Shown piece by piece: positions 11,491 through 22,048 of a stretch of 64,000 bases of DNA. The DNA comes from an uncultured Verrucomicrobia subdivision 3 bacterium (GTDB taxonomy: Bacteria; Verrucomicrobiota; Verrucomicrobiia; Limisphaerales; UBA11358). The notes under the pieces are model-generated. The model was not told the DNA's origin and searched no databases. It was given only the letters and a program-made list of their open reading frames with translations. Both the position numbers and the translations under genes were made by a program. Position 1 is the first letter of the stretch; each line of letters starts with the position of its first letter. The stretch spans positions 1 through 64,000 of the forward strand of contig CAIQKM010000100.1 in the NCBI GenBank assembly GCA_903872345.1, in the 5' to 3' direction.

Positions 11491-11546
11491 GACCGGATGT
11501 GAAATCAAATCCGCTGCAAATCTGTTTTGATTTCCAGTCGCCGGTC
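11491..11546. terminator. Hairpin between convergent receptor and AsmA-like genes
   Basis: Arms GACCGGATGTGAAATCAAA and the inverted TTTGATTTCCAGTCGCCGGTC pair over most of their length with small bulges, starting 3 bp after the receptor stop codon. There is no strong T-run, so it may be a bidirectional transcript end or an mRNA-stabilising hairpin. Confidence 0.5.
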
Positions 11547-11629
11547 ATGCCGCCGCCGAAACTGAAATTGAAGTGCCGTTGCGTTTTAAATTGGGAGAGC
11601 AACGGTGACGAAGGCAGGGACGCGACCGT

Positions 11630-14509
11630 TCAATGCGCCGGGGCGTTGGTGCCGGCGGGGGTGAGGAGGTCTTCCATGGTGCGGATGGGATGCAGCGGGA
11701 GCAGCAGGATTTCCGGGACGAAGACCGGGGTGGTCTTGGGATTGTCGAGCGAGCCGGTGACGCGATATTCAAAGGCCTTGCTCACCGGGCGCAGGATATT
11801 GCTGATGAGCACGCCCACCACCGGGGTGTTGCGCAGCATTTCGAGCGTTACGCGGGCATCCACGTTCTGATTAAAATCCGCCGTCCCCCGGTATTCCAGA
11901 CGGGACATGGCGGAGCGGATTACCAGCGAGTCGGTGCTGATCACGCCGTTGGTGATGATGAAGTCGGCCGTGGCTTCGGTGGCCCGGTTGTTGCCGAGCC
12001 CGGGTGAAACTTTGTTGAGCACCGGCGAAATAATGCCGAAGACGGGGATGTCCCAGATGAGGCCGTCACGGAGATGGGCGCGGCCGTAACCGCGCCAGCT
12101 TTGCACGGATTCGGTGCTGGCGTTGGTGATGACCAGCCGGCCGGACAGGCTGCCTTCCAGCTGGTTGGTCGGCGAGATGACATCCTGCGCCAGCAGGTGC
12201 AGATTGGAGTTGGTCGTGGTGAAATCAAACTGGTAATCCGCGCCCGGATGCGCCGGCCGGAAATCGAAGTAAGCCCAGCCCCGACCATCGCCTTCGTAAA
12301 ATTTGGCAACGATGTTGGTCAGGAGCAGGGTTTGCCCCATCCAATGAATGGTGCCGGTCAGTTGCGGGGATTGCAGGTTTTCCCACCGGAAGGGCGCCGG
12401 CTGGAGAATTTCAAAAGTCAGGTCGGCGTCCACATGGCCGGCCTCGTTATCGCGCAGCGCCACCCCGCCATTCACACGGGCGGTGGGCGGGGCGAGAAAT
12501 TGATACGGGGCCACGATATGCGTCGTTTTGGGGCCGATGGCCCGGGCGATTGCCATCGCCTCGGCGGTGCTGTAACCGTTGGTGAACTGAATCCACATGC
12601 GGTTCAGGTCGAGCACCACCTGGTCCGCCGTGGCGGTTTGCGCGCCGCCCGCGCGCCACATGCGCGGGGCATAAAAATTTGCGATGCGGTTGCTGTAATC
12701 GAAGGCGGAGACGACGCTGTCGATCCACTGGCCGCGCACGGTGAAATTGGTGAGCGCCAGGTGGCCGGCGGCGCTGAGGGTTTGCCAGTCGTTCAGCGCC
12801 GCCGACACGGTGGCATCGAGGGCCAGCGGTTCGGTGAAGGCGCAGATTTTGAAGCCGTTCACCGCGTTGGTATCCTTGAAAAACGGCAGGAGAAACACGG
12901 GATCAAAGGTGCCGCGCAGGCCGGTGGTCAACTGTTGCGTTCGCGCATCGGCCGCGAGGTTCAAATCCAGTTGGGACCGGGCGGCGGCGAGGTGCAAATC
13001 GGGCAGGCGCAGCACTTGATTGGTCCAGACATAGTGGGTCTGAACCAGATCCAGTTGCGCGGGGCCGGCGAGCGCATTGGTGAAGGCCACTTCGCCGCGC
13101 AGGCTCAGGGTCGGGGCGATTTCGGTTTGCCAATCCGCCGGCGGCCGGGTCCAGTCCGGCAACTGCAACCGGCCTTCGGCATAGACCCACGGGAGTTGGG
13201 TCCAGGTAATTTGTGCCAGGCTGTTTCGGGCCGGGGGCGGGAGCAGGCTGGCGAGGGTATGCGGGTCCACGTGGACGTCATTGGTAAAGACCAGTTCGCG
13301 GGTGGCCACATCCAGATTGGCACTGGCGGCCAGATTGCCGCCGGCGGCGCTGACGCTCAGACGGGTTACCGTGAGCCGGGGAAACTGCCAGTCGCCGTTG
13401 CAAATGAGATCATGCGCCTCCCATCCCGGAAGGGTCAATTGATCACCGTGCGCCTGCCAGGTGAGCTGAAACGGCTGGAGGTTGGTCCACCAAGCGAGGC
13501 GGGCGTCCATCCCGGCGACGGTCAGGGCATTGGTGGTGAGTTGGGTATCCAGCAAGAAGTTCGCCAACAGGCAATGTTCATGGCTCAGCGTGGCGGTTTC
13601 CAGGTGAAGCGTCAGGGGTGGCAACTGCGGGGCGGGCACGGCCTCGGATTGGAGCGTGAGCAACCCCCGGGACAGGTTGCCCCAGGGCGTCGCGGCTTCA
13701 TCGGCGGTCAGGCGGAGGTTCAGTTGCGGCCAGCAGTCGGCGCTGACCAGCCGGGCATCGGCGTTCAAATCGGTTTTCTGAAAGCGGCCCCACGGGGTGA
13801 GGGCGTCGGGAACGGTGGCGGTGAGGTGGAGATTAAACGAACGGGCATCCCGGGCATCGCCATTGACGACGAGCGCGACATGGGGCAGGCCGGGGAGCTG
13901 GATTTTTTCCAGCGTGGCGGCGATCTGTTCCAGGCGGGCCAGTTGGGCCGGCGAATCGCCCGCCGCCTGGCCGCGAAACCAGTCCCAGTTGCGCAACTCG
14001 ATGGCATGGCCGATTTCGGCGGCCACGGAGATTCGGGTGCCGTTGACGGTGGCCAGTCCGTGATCGAGGGTCCAGGTGCCGGTGGGGCCGAAGTGCAGGT
14101 CCACCTGCAAATTGGTGGCCGTAACCGCAAATTCGCGGGTGAGGGGCCAGGTGAAGACGCCATCACTGACGATGAGGCCATCCACCTGGACTTCGCGGTG
14201 GAGCAGGGCGGTGAAATCCACGCGCACCTGGACTTCGCGGGCGGACAGGCCGGGGCCGTCCGTGACCCGGGCCTGGCTGACGCGGACGTTTTCGGCGACG
14301 ATGCCGCGGATCAGCCGCAAACGCAGCCGGGAAAATTCGAGGTCCACGCCCTGATCCCGCAGCGTGGCCACGAGCCGGGTTTTGAGGAAGTCAGGCAGAC
14401 CGACCCGGTTGAACCAGAAGAAGGTGCAAAGCCCGGCCAGCACGATGAACCAAATCGTGATACGGAACCAGCGGAAGCCGATGCGGCATTTGCGCCAGAA
14501 GCCGGCCAT
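11630..14509 (-). CDS. AsmA/YhdP-like envelope protein
   Basis: 959 aa. One N-terminal membrane helix (about residues 14-32, ITIWFIVLAGLCTFFWF) followed by a very long beta-rich periplasmic part. The N-terminal block resembles AsmA (RDQGVDLEFSRLRLRLIRG), and the last 180 residues match the AsmA C-terminal pattern (GLIWDIPVFGIISPVLNKV, SRLEYRGTADFNQNVDARV). The family is thought to form hydrophobic grooves that move phospholipids between the membranes. It starts 2 bp after the DUF4340 gene, making it the last cistron of an ABC-GldG-DUF4340 operon. I infer a joint envelope role; substrate unknown. Confidence 0.85.
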   Translation of the reverse strand: MAGFWRKCRIGFRWFRITIWFIVLAGLCTFFWFNRVGLPDFLKTRLVATLRDQGVDLEFSRLRLRLIRGIVAENVRVSQARVTDGPGLSAREVQVRVDFTALLHREVQVDGLIVSDGVFTWPLTREFAVTATNLQVDLHFGPTGTWTLDHGLATVNGTRISVAAEIGHAIELRNWDWFRGQAAGDSPAQLARLEQIAATLEKIQLPGLPHVALVVNGDARDARSFNLHLTATVPDALTPWGRFQKTDLNADARLVSADCWPQLNLRLTADEAATPWGNLSRGLLTLQSEAVPAPQLPPLTLHLETATLSHEHCLLANFLLDTQLTTNALTVAGMDARLAWWTNLQPFQLTWQAHGDQLTLPGWEAHDLICNGDWQFPRLTVTRLSVSAAGGNLAASANLDVATRELVFTNDVHVDPHTLASLLPPPARNSLAQITWTQLPWVYAEGRLQLPDWTRPPADWQTEIAPTLSLRGEVAFTNALAGPAQLDLVQTHYVWTNQVLRLPDLHLAAARSQLDLNLAADARTQQLTTGLRGTFDPVFLLPFFKDTNAVNGFKICAFTEPLALDATVSAALNDWQTLSAAGHLALTNFTVRGQWIDSVVSAFDYSNRIANFYAPRMWRAGGAQTATADQVVLDLNRMWIQFTNGYSTAEAMAIARAIGPKTTHIVAPYQFLAPPTARVNGGVALRDNEAGHVDADLTFEILQPAPFRWENLQSPQLTGTIHWMGQTLLLTNIVAKFYEGDGRGWAYFDFRPAHPGADYQFDFTTTNSNLHLLAQDVISPTNQLEGSLSGRLVITNASTESVQSWRGYGRAHLRDGLIWDIPVFGIISPVLNKVSPGLGNNRATEATADFIITNGVISTDSLVIRSAMSRLEYRGTADFNQNVDARVTLEMLRNTPVVGVLISNILRPVSKAFEYRVTGSLDNPKTTPVFVPEILLLPLHPIRTMEDLLTPAGTNAPAH

Positions 14510-14510
14510 A

Positions 14511-16310
14511 TTATTGCTGGGCGTCCGGCGGGATGGTTAGCGCCGCGAGCACGTATTGGAACAGGGTGGGCGGGAACACATAGACCCAGGTTTCGCCGTC
14601 AAGGTTCACGGCGGCCAGCGCGGTGTGGGCCGAGGGCAGTTCGAGGCCGAAGCCGGTGGTGTATTTTTCGCCCGTTTTGAGTTCCAGGGTGATTTGCAGG
14701 TTTTCCGGGCGCAGGCTGAATTTGGTGAGATTGGTCACGTTGCGCTCCACCCAGCCGGTGACGGTGAACTGGCTGAGATAGCGGGCCGCCTGATCCACCG
14801 CCGCGAGGTTGAGATCCTTGTTGCCGCCGCTGGAACCGGCGGCGAGCAGCCATTTGCCGGCGGCCACCTGCAGGAAGGTGCGGGTCTTGCCGCTTTCGTT
14901 CAGGACAATGCGCGTAATATTGGTGGCGGCAAAATTCCAGATGTGCCGGTCCCGGAAATCCCAGCCGCCTTCCGGCATCCGGACGAGGTCGTCCTTGCCC
15001 AGGGCATAGACGGAATTTTCGCCGTCGCACTTCACAAAAATCCGGTTGGTGTCCGTGGCGCCAAAGCACAGGCGGGCGATGGTGCTGTTGGTGTCGCCGG
15101 CCTGGGCACGGAGGATAATCGACTGCCCGGGCGGGTTCAGGCCGAAGCCCGTCAAATCCGCCGGGGTGTTGTTGTCCTTCACAAACTCGGCAATGTGCAG
15201 GCCGTCCACGAGCTTCACAAAATCCTCGATTTTTTCCAGGTCCACCGGAAATTTTTCGCCCGCCACCTGCCAGTGGTTGGAGCCCTGGTTGCGGAGGAGG
15301 ATGTTTTTGGCGCCGACCAATTCAATTTCATTCACCGGCGAGACGAGTCGCGGCAGCAAATGCGGATCGCGGAAATCGTTCACCGCGCCGCGCCAGGGGG
15401 CCAGCACGTCGGCGGCCACGGCCACGACGGAGTCCAGCCCTTCGCGCCGGGCATAGACCTGGTCCGGATTGTCCGTGGCGGGCTTGCCGGCGTGGATGGC
15501 GGTGAGCAGATTGGTGTCGCGGCCGAGCCAGACATCGAGCTCCGCCGGTTGCAGGCCGTAGCCGGCCAGGTCGGCGCGCGAATCATCGGTGACAAACCGC
15601 GAGCTTTGCGCGCCGCCGAGCGACTGAAGCAGGGCCGTGACGTGTTCGGTGTCGGCCCGGGCCGGGAGCGGCCGGGTGATGCGCCAAAGATGATTGGTGG
15701 CATCGCGGTGCAATTCAATGGCCTTGGTGCCGTTGGTGATGACAATCCAGTCAATGTTGGCGGTGCCGCTGACGAGCGCGGTGTCGCGCCAGTCGTTCAC
15801 GGTATGCGGGAGCATTTGCAGCCACGCGGCATCGGTCACAAAGATCGTATCCACGCCGACCACGCGCACATAGACCTGGTCGCCGAGCGGAGTGCGTTTG
15901 CCGATGCGCAACTGCCATTGCTGGTCGCCGGCATCCAGCGCGAGGGTAAACTGGGGATTGGTGAAACCGTATTCCGCATCCGCGTTTTTGGGGTCGGTCA
16001 ATTCCGCCGGCGTGATGCGGCTGGCCGGGGTGAGGGTTTCGAGGGTGTTGAGCAACACCTGAATGACCGAGGATTGGGCGGGGCCGTGCGCCGGCGCGAG
16101 CAACTGCCAGGTTTTGTTCGTGAGGCCGACGGTTACTTCCCGGGCGCCGGCCGGGATGACATGAATTTCCGTGGCCCAGCCGGCGCGCAGGCCGGAGAGC
16201 AGGGCGTGGTTGGCCGGGGCGGCGGGTTGGAAATATTTTCCCGCAACCCAGAGGAACGCGAACAAAGACGCGGCGAGGGCGAACCAAATGGCGGTGGTTT
16301 TGGGTTTCAT
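14511..16310 (-). CDS. DUF4340 domain protein, single-pass periplasmic
   Basis: 599 aa with an N-terminal helix (residues 7-24, AIWFALAASLFAFLWVAG) and a repetitive extracytoplasmic region. It reads as several DUF4340-type units, recognisable by runs such as TWQLLAPAHGPAQSS, LTDPKNADAEYGFTNPQ and LDVWLGRDTN, where proteins of this family measure differences against paired values. Function unknown; the family nearly always accompanies GldG-like ABC auxiliary genes. Its start overlaps the GldG-like stop by 4 bp (ATGA), so the two are translationally coupled. Confidence 0.85.
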   Translation of the reverse strand: MKPKTTAIWFALAASLFAFLWVAGKYFQPAAPANHALLSGLRAGWATEIHVIPAGAREVTVGLTNKTWQLLAPAHGPAQSSVIQVLLNTLETLTPASRITPAELTDPKNADAEYGFTNPQFTLALDAGDQQWQLRIGKRTPLGDQVYVRVVGVDTIFVTDAAWLQMLPHTVNDWRDTALVSGTANIDWIVITNGTKAIELHRDATNHLWRITRPLPARADTEHVTALLQSLGGAQSSRFVTDDSRADLAGYGLQPAELDVWLGRDTNLLTAIHAGKPATDNPDQVYARREGLDSVVAVAADVLAPWRGAVNDFRDPHLLPRLVSPVNEIELVGAKNILLRNQGSNHWQVAGEKFPVDLEKIEDFVKLVDGLHIAEFVKDNNTPADLTGFGLNPPGQSIILRAQAGDTNSTIARLCFGATDTNRIFVKCDGENSVYALGKDDLVRMPEGGWDFRDRHIWNFAATNITRIVLNESGKTRTFLQVAAGKWLLAAGSSGGNKDLNLAAVDQAARYLSQFTVTGWVERNVTNLTKFSLRPENLQITLELKTGEKYTTGFGLELPSAHTALAAVNLDGETWVYVFPPTLFQYVLAALTIPPDAQQ

Positions 16311-17803
16311 TTACGACGGGCCAGCCATACGAGCCAGCCGAGCAGCAGGACGCTGCCGGGCAGGATGCCGAGCAGCACCCAGCGGAGTTGCGATTGCTGA
16401 TAGGTGGTGATTTGCAGGCGGAATTCCGTGACCGGGCGCGGCCCCAAACCTTCGATCAGGGGCGAGCGGTCCAGCAGCCAGTTCAGGGCGGAATTCAGAA
16501 AGTCCCGGTTGCCGCCGGCATCAATGTAATAGTTGCCGAGGAAGATGTCGTCGCCCACCGCGACAATCCGGGTGGTGCCGCGGCGGCTGGTGGTCACGCC
16601 CACCAGGGGTTTTTGTTCCACGGCGCAGGCGAGGGGATAACGGCGCGGCGGTGCGGTGCGGTCGCCGGCGAGGGTGGCGTTGGGGCCGGTATAAAACAAT
16701 TCGTCCACCTGCGGGGCGCTGGCGGGCGGGGGCGGCGAAACAATCTTGGCGATCGGCCGGGGCGAATACACCTGGAGCGAAATCTGGTTCAGCGGCCCCA
16801 CAATCGGATGCTGGCCGTATTGTTCCACGAGGATGTCGTAGGTGGTGTAGGTGTGCTCCGCATCCTTGGCCACATCGTTGACCACTTCCACGCCCCAGCG
16901 GTTCAGGATGGGTTCGAGGCCGGAGGGTTTGTCCGCGCCATAGCCGTTGAACATCACCAGCAGACGACCGCCTTCGTCCAGATATTGATCAATTTTTTGG
17001 AGGTCCGGCTCAAACAGCGGCCGGACCGGGGCGGGGATAATGAGCAGATTGCAGTCCACCGGCACTTCGGTCTTGCTGGACAGGTCCAGGTTGGTGAGGT
17101 CGATGTAATTCTGCCCCACCACGGTGGCGAACTTGAGAAAACCGGTGTTGCCGGAGTCGGTCAGCGGGGATTCGCCCGTGCCGGTCAAAAAGTAGGCCTT
17201 GAGCGGATGCGGATTCTCGAGCGCCAGAATCACCGGCGTGAAGGCCATTTCGCCGCGAAAGGACACCGGCTTTTTATCCATGGGCATCTTCCGGGTGGCC
17301 GGGTCCACCGGGCCCGACGGGCTTAGCTTGTAATCGGTGAGCAGGTCGCCGGGCACGATTTTGAACCGGCCGTCGGCGATGCTGAAAATGATCAGATCCT
17401 TGTCACCCTTGCCGGTGAGGTTGAACCGGGCCTTCACCTTTTCCGCTTCGCCGGCGTCCCGGAGGTAATCCACCGTGTGGACGGTGATGTTCGGATTCAG
17501 GTCGTGGTATACCCGGAGCAGGTTGTTAATGGCCGGATAGAAATCGTCCTTGCGGTCATAATAGATCGTCACCTCCATGGCATTGGTCAGCGCATGCACC
17601 ACGGCGGCGGTGTGGGTGGAGAGTTTAATGCGGGTCTGGTCGCTCAGGTAAAAACGGTGGAAGAACCGGGCGGCGCCGAGGTTGATCATCACCAGCACGG
17701 CGATCACCAGCGCCGTGCGCAGCACCACGTCAAACGCGATGCCCCACCGGTGGGCCGGGGAAAAGCTGGGCTTGCTGGATTTGACTGGGGGTTGGTCGCT
17801 CAT
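16307..17803 (-). CDS. GldG-like ABC transporter auxiliary protein
   Basis: 498 aa. An N-terminal helix (about residues 27-47, VVLRTALVIAVLVMINLG), a large periplasmic domain, and a C-terminal helix (LPGSVLLLGWLVWLARRK). Homologous to the auxiliary component of the GldA-GldF-GldG ABC system known from gliding Bacteroidetes; outside that phylum the system is uncharacterised. Visible conserved stretches are VEVTIYYDRKDDFYPAINNL near residue 80 and YLDEGGRLLVMFNGYG near 270, an interior that looks like a glutamine-amidotransferase fold. Lies 13 bp after the permease gene. No gliding genes (gldJ, K, L, M, N) are seen, so gliding is not implied. Confidence 0.87.
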   Translation of the reverse strand: MSDQPPVKSSKPSFSPAHRWGIAFDVVLRTALVIAVLVMINLGAARFFHRFYLSDQTRIKLSTHTAAVVHALTNAMEVTIYYDRKDDFYPAINNLLRVYHDLNPNITVHTVDYLRDAGEAEKVKARFNLTGKGDKDLIIFSIADGRFKIVPGDLLTDYKLSPSGPVDPATRKMPMDKKPVSFRGEMAFTPVILALENPHPLKAYFLTGTGESPLTDSGNTGFLKFATVVGQNYIDLTNLDLSSKTEVPVDCNLLIIPAPVRPLFEPDLQKIDQYLDEGGRLLVMFNGYGADKPSGLEPILNRWGVEVVNDVAKDAEHTYTTYDILVEQYGQHPIVGPLNQISLQVYSPRPIAKIVSPPPPASAPQVDELFYTGPNATLAGDRTAPPRRYPLACAVEQKPLVGVTTSRRGTTRIVAVGDDIFLGNYYIDAGGNRDFLNSALNWLLDRSPLIEGLGPRPVTEFRLQITTYQQSQLRWVLLGILPGSVLLLGWLVWLARRK

Positions 17804-17816
17804 GGTTCGTGCGGGC

Positions 17817-18565
17817 TCATTTCCACCGGCGGCTTTCGACCACGCGCAGGGTCAGGAACAGGAACAGGAAGGTGATGGTGACGTAAAACACCACCGCGCG
17901 GGTGTCTACCACGCCGCGTGCAAAATCATCCATCTGGTCAAACAGGCTGAAATAAGACAGCGCCCGGGCCTGCCATTGTTCGGTCACAGGAATTTGCTTG
18001 GCCAGATAAGCCAGCGAAAACAGGCCCACACCCAGCACAAAGCTGATCACGGCCGCCGTCATCTGACTGCGGGTGAGGGACGAGGCAAAGCAGCCCAGCG
18101 AAATGAACACGCTGCCCACGAGCGCAATGCCCAGGAACATGCCGCCGACCGTGCCGGCATCCAGCGTGCTGTTCTGGTGCGCAAAATGCTGGATCACGCC
18201 CAGGCAGGCGAGCAAGGGCAGCCAGGCGAGCAGATAAAATATCACCGCCGCCATGAATTTCGCCGCCACAACCTGAAAATCGCTCACGGCCGTGGACATG
18301 AGGGTTTCGAAAGTGCCGCTGGCCTTTTCCAGAGCGAACAGGCGCATGGTAATCACCGGCGTGATGAGCAGCAGGATGAGCCAGAAATAGAAACTCAGGT
18401 AGAACAGCTCGGTAACCGGCACGGGCACGGGATCGGTGCCCAGCGTGTTGATGAGCACCACAAAGCTGAACCCGGTCAGCAGCGTCACCGCCGCAATGAT
18501 GATGTAGCCCGTGAGGGAAAAGAAGAACGACGCCAGTTCGCGCCGCAGCAGGGCCCAGAAAATCC

Positions 18566-18569
<4 letters not shown>
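17817..18569 (-). CDS. ABC-2 type permease (GldF-like)
   Basis: 250 aa, about six membrane helices (for example GYIIIAAVTLLTGFSFVVL, FWLILLLITPVITMRLFA, MTAAVISFVLGVGLFSLAY). FALEKASGTFETLMSTAVSD is the cytoplasmic coupling segment typical of ABC-2 permeases. Start ATG at 18569 overlaps the ATPase stop by 4 bp. With the ATPase it should form an exporter or membrane-embedded motor, with the GldG-like, DUF4340 and AsmA-like proteins as its periplasmic extensions (inference from operon order). Confidence 0.9.
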
Positions 18570-19513
<944 letters not shown>

Positions 19514-19709
19514 GGTATCGGGAGACTGGCGGCAGCCAGGCAGCAATTCAGCCGGAGTTTAACCCATTTAAACCCGTTGCGGCGAACAAAAATTTGCGCC
19601 GATTTCATTTTCCGCCAGACCGTCAGACTCTGTTAAACAGGCAAGATTCCAGATGGTTGCGTTCAAAATGATTTGACTTTATTTTCGCCTTGGACGAAAT
19701 GACCTGCGC

Positions 19710-21155
19710 ATGAGTGCCTCCGTTGAAAACTTTTATGCCGTCTGGCGCGAACGCTGCCGGGCCGTGAGCCTGCTGCAGGACGCCGATGGCGTGCCGCCGG
19801 AAAAACTGTTGCAAGCCGTCTGGCTGCACCAGCGGCTGCACCGCGACCGGCTCAAAACCGCGGATGGCCGCGCGGTGCGCGTGCTGCACCCCGGCTTTCA
19901 GAGCATGGCGGGCGGACCGGACTTTCGCGGCGCCGTCCTGCAAATCGGCGGGGAACCGGCCGTTTCCGGCGATGTGGAGGTGGATTTGGAGCCCGGCGGC
20001 TGGCATGGGCACGGACATGACCGTAATCCGCAGTTTGGCGGCGTCATTTTGCAGGTCGTTTGGTCGGCGGGCAAGACGCCCGGCGCGCGGCTGCCGATTT
20101 TGCCTTTGTCGGAGGTGTTGGATTCACCGCTGCCCGACTTGGCCCGGGCCTTGGAAAACGAATCCAGCCTGCCGGCCGCCTTGCGCGGGAAGTGTTCCGC
20201 CCCCTTGCAGGAACTGGATCCGGCTTCCCTATTGGCTCTGCTGACGGCGGCGGCGCAAATCCGGTTTCACAACAAAGCGGACGCCATCCTCGCCCGCGCC
20301 CGGCATGCCGGCTGGGAGCAGGCGCTGTGGGAACAGCTCTTTCGCGGCCTCGGTTACCGGCACAACGTCTGGCCCATGTTGCATCTGGCGGAAACGAAAT
20401 CCCGCTGGCTGGCGGGCGCGGCGTCCCCGCTGGAAATTCAGTCGCGGCTATTGGGTGTCAGCGGTTTGCTGCCGATGGAACTGACCCGCTCGCAGAAAAG
20501 TTCCGACACTTTCCTGCGCCGGGCGTGGGACGGTTGGTGGCGGGATCGCGATGGCCTGGCCGGCTGCACCCTGCCGCGCTCGACCTGGAAATTTCACGGC
20601 TTGCGCCCGGCGAACCACCCGCAACGCCGGCTGGCGCTGGCGTCCCACTGGCTGGCGGAAGGCAATCTGGTGGCCCGCATTGAACACTGGTGCATCGCCG
20701 AAATCCCGGATCGGCGGCTGGCCGACTCACTGGCGGAGGTCTTGGCGGCGGGCACGGATGAGTTCTGGTCCTGGCACTGGACGTTTAACTCCGCCCGATT
20801 GCCCAAGGCCCAACCGTTGTTGGGCGACGCCCGGATCACTGATCTGGCTGTGAACACCGTCCTGCCCTGGCTCTGGGTGCGCGCCCGCGAAGGCGGTAAT
20901 ACGCGGCTGCAACGGGAAATGGAACGCCGTTTCAACGCCTGGCCCGCCGGGGAAGATAACGCCGTCCTGAAACTGGCCCGCCAGCGTCTGTTGGGAACTG
21001 CCAGTGCGAAAGCGTTGAAAGGCGCTGCGCAACAGCAGGGTCTGATGCAAGTCGTGCGGGATTTCTGTGAGCACTCGAACGCCATCTGCGCCGACTGCCG
21101 GTTTCCGGATTTGGTGCGAAGCTGGCGGGTGGTACCGGGTGGGAATGCCGCCTGA
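19710..21155 (+). CDS. DUF2851 family protein
   Basis: 481 aa conserved protein of unknown function. The N-terminal third shows the family pattern EKLLQAVWLHQRL, VLHPGFQSMAGGPDFRGAV, GDVEVDLEPGGWHGHGHD; the Asp/Glu/His-rich motif looks like a nuclease-type metal site but this is speculation. C-terminal CxxxxxxCxxC (residues HSNAICADCRFPDLV) could bind metal. Divergent from the ABC operon. No partner suggests a function. Confidence 0.85.
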   Translation: MSASVENFYAVWRERCRAVSLLQDADGVPPEKLLQAVWLHQRLHRDRLKTADGRAVRVLHPGFQSMAGGPDFRGAVLQIGGEPAVSGDVEVDLEPGGWHGHGHDRNPQFGGVILQVVWSAGKTPGARLPILPLSEVLDSPLPDLARALENESSLPAALRGKCSAPLQELDPASLLALLTAAAQIRFHNKADAILARARHAGWEQALWEQLFRGLGYRHNVWPMLHLAETKSRWLAGAASPLEIQSRLLGVSGLLPMELTRSQKSSDTFLRRAWDGWWRDRDGLAGCTLPRSTWKFHGLRPANHPQRRLALASHWLAEGNLVARIEHWCIAEIPDRRLADSLAEVLAAGTDEFWSWHWTFNSARLPKAQPLLGDARITDLAVNTVLPWLWVRAREGGNTRLQREMERRFNAWPAGEDNAVLKLARQRLLGTASAKALKGAAQQQGLMQVVRDFCEHSNAICADCRFPDLVRSWRVVPGGNAA

Positions 21156-21186
21156 AATCCCCAACCATTCCTCTATGTGATCTCTG

Positions 21187-21238
21187 TTCTTTGTGGTTAA
21201 TTGATTTACCGCAAAGAACACACAGAGCGCAGAGAAGG
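21187..21238. repeat. Dispersed ACCGCA-CAGAGA repeat, inverted pair
   Basis: CTCTGTTCTTTGTGGTTAA and, four bases later, the near-inverse TTACCGCAAAGAACACACAGAG form a palindrome. The same AACCGCANAGAAC plus CRCAGAGA text recurs at 22418-22450 and 29479-29820. It is directly downstream of the DUF2851 gene and the HepT gene, which converge here. Confidence 0.6.
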
Positions 21239-21243
21239 TGTCA

Positions 21244-21699
21244 TTACACAAAATCATTCAACGCCTTTTCCAGCATTTTGAATGTTTCCTCCAAGCGCAG
21301 CACCAACGGGGACATTTTTCGCCAGTCCAAGTCAAAGGAATACGCGTTGCGGAACACATGACGGAACCGCAGGTATTCATTCAACGAGTCGTGAAGTTCT
21401 TCCGACAGCAGCGCCGGGCGGTGCGCGGTTGGCGATTTCATCCGCAACAAAAGTTCACGGTGCCAGGAATCGCCGCGCACCGGCTCGCCGTCCAACTCGA
21501 CCGCCACGCGTTTAAAAATGTTTTCCACGCCGGTGTAGAATGAATGGAGCAAGGCCGCGAGCGCGGACAATTCAATTTCAGTCGGGGCTGTGGTGTGGCA
21601 TTTGGCAAGCAGTCCGTGCATTCCAAGCACCAGACGCTGCAATTGTTCGCGTTCCGTGGCCTGTTGCTTGCGGAATTTATCCCACGCGGACGAGTTCAT
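21244..21699 (-). CDS. HepT-like protein of an MntA/HepT toxin-antitoxin pair
   Basis: About 151 aa all-alpha protein. The end of the domain reads RFRHVFRNAYSFDLDW, matching the HepT-like ribonuclease group whose partner is a minimal nucleotidyltransferase. In classical HepT the motif is R-x4-H-x-Y; here the aligned text is R-HVFR-N-A-Y, with Asn in place of His, which may reflect a different subfamily or a weakened RNase. Start ATG at 21699 overlaps the upstream nucleotidyltransferase gene by 23 bp, the usual coupled arrangement. Confidence 0.75.
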   Translation of the reverse strand: MNSSAWDKFRKQQATEREQLQRLVLGMHGLLAKCHTTAPTEIELSALAALLHSFYTGVENIFKRVAVELDGEPVRGDSWHRELLLRMKSPTAHRPALLSEELHDSLNEYLRFRHVFRNAYSFDLDWRKMSPLVLRLEETFKMLEKALNDFV

Positions 21700-21958
21700 T
21701 CTCCGTGCGCAGGTGGCGGGTGAACGGCGTGTTGATGTCCAAATCAATCAAATCAACCGAGCGGCCAATCAAATCGCTTACCCGCGCGCCCATGCGATAG
21801 AAAACGGACGGAGGCAGGCCGGAAACCGCCAAGTCGAGGTCGCCAGCGGCATCATCCGTTCCTTTGGCGGCGGAACCGAAGACATAAACCTCCCGGGCGC
21901 CGGCGGATTTGAGTTCGGCGGCGGCGCGTTGGATTAAATTGTTTGCCTCGGTGCTCAC
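21677..21958 (-). CDS. MntA-like minimal nucleotidyltransferase (antitoxin)
   Basis: About 93 aa with the polymerase-beta fold signature FGSAAKGTDDAAGDLDLAV (G-S-x10-D-x-D). In characterised pairs MntA AMPylates HepT and so silences it. A third acidic residue is supplied by SVDLIDLD. Start is uncertain: GTG at 21958 gives a family-length protein, while an ATG at 21997 would add 13 residues. First gene of the two-gene module. Confidence 0.78.
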   Translation of the reverse strand: MSTEANNLIQRAAAELKSAGAREVYVFGSAAKGTDDAAGDLDLAVSGLPPSVFYRMGARVSDLIGRSVDLIDLDINTPFTRHLRTENELVRVG

Positions 21959-22048
21959 ACTATTTTTGATTCTGCGCCGATTAGGCCGGAAAGTCAAAAA
22001 ATTCCCGGCGGATGGCGGATGGGGGGATTTAACAGCAAATGCCGATGC

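Noticed and set aside
12074..14680. An 868-residue plus-strand frame antisense to the AsmA-like gene
   Set aside because: Gly/Arg/Gln-rich text without motifs, mirrors the codon pattern of the real minus-strand gene.
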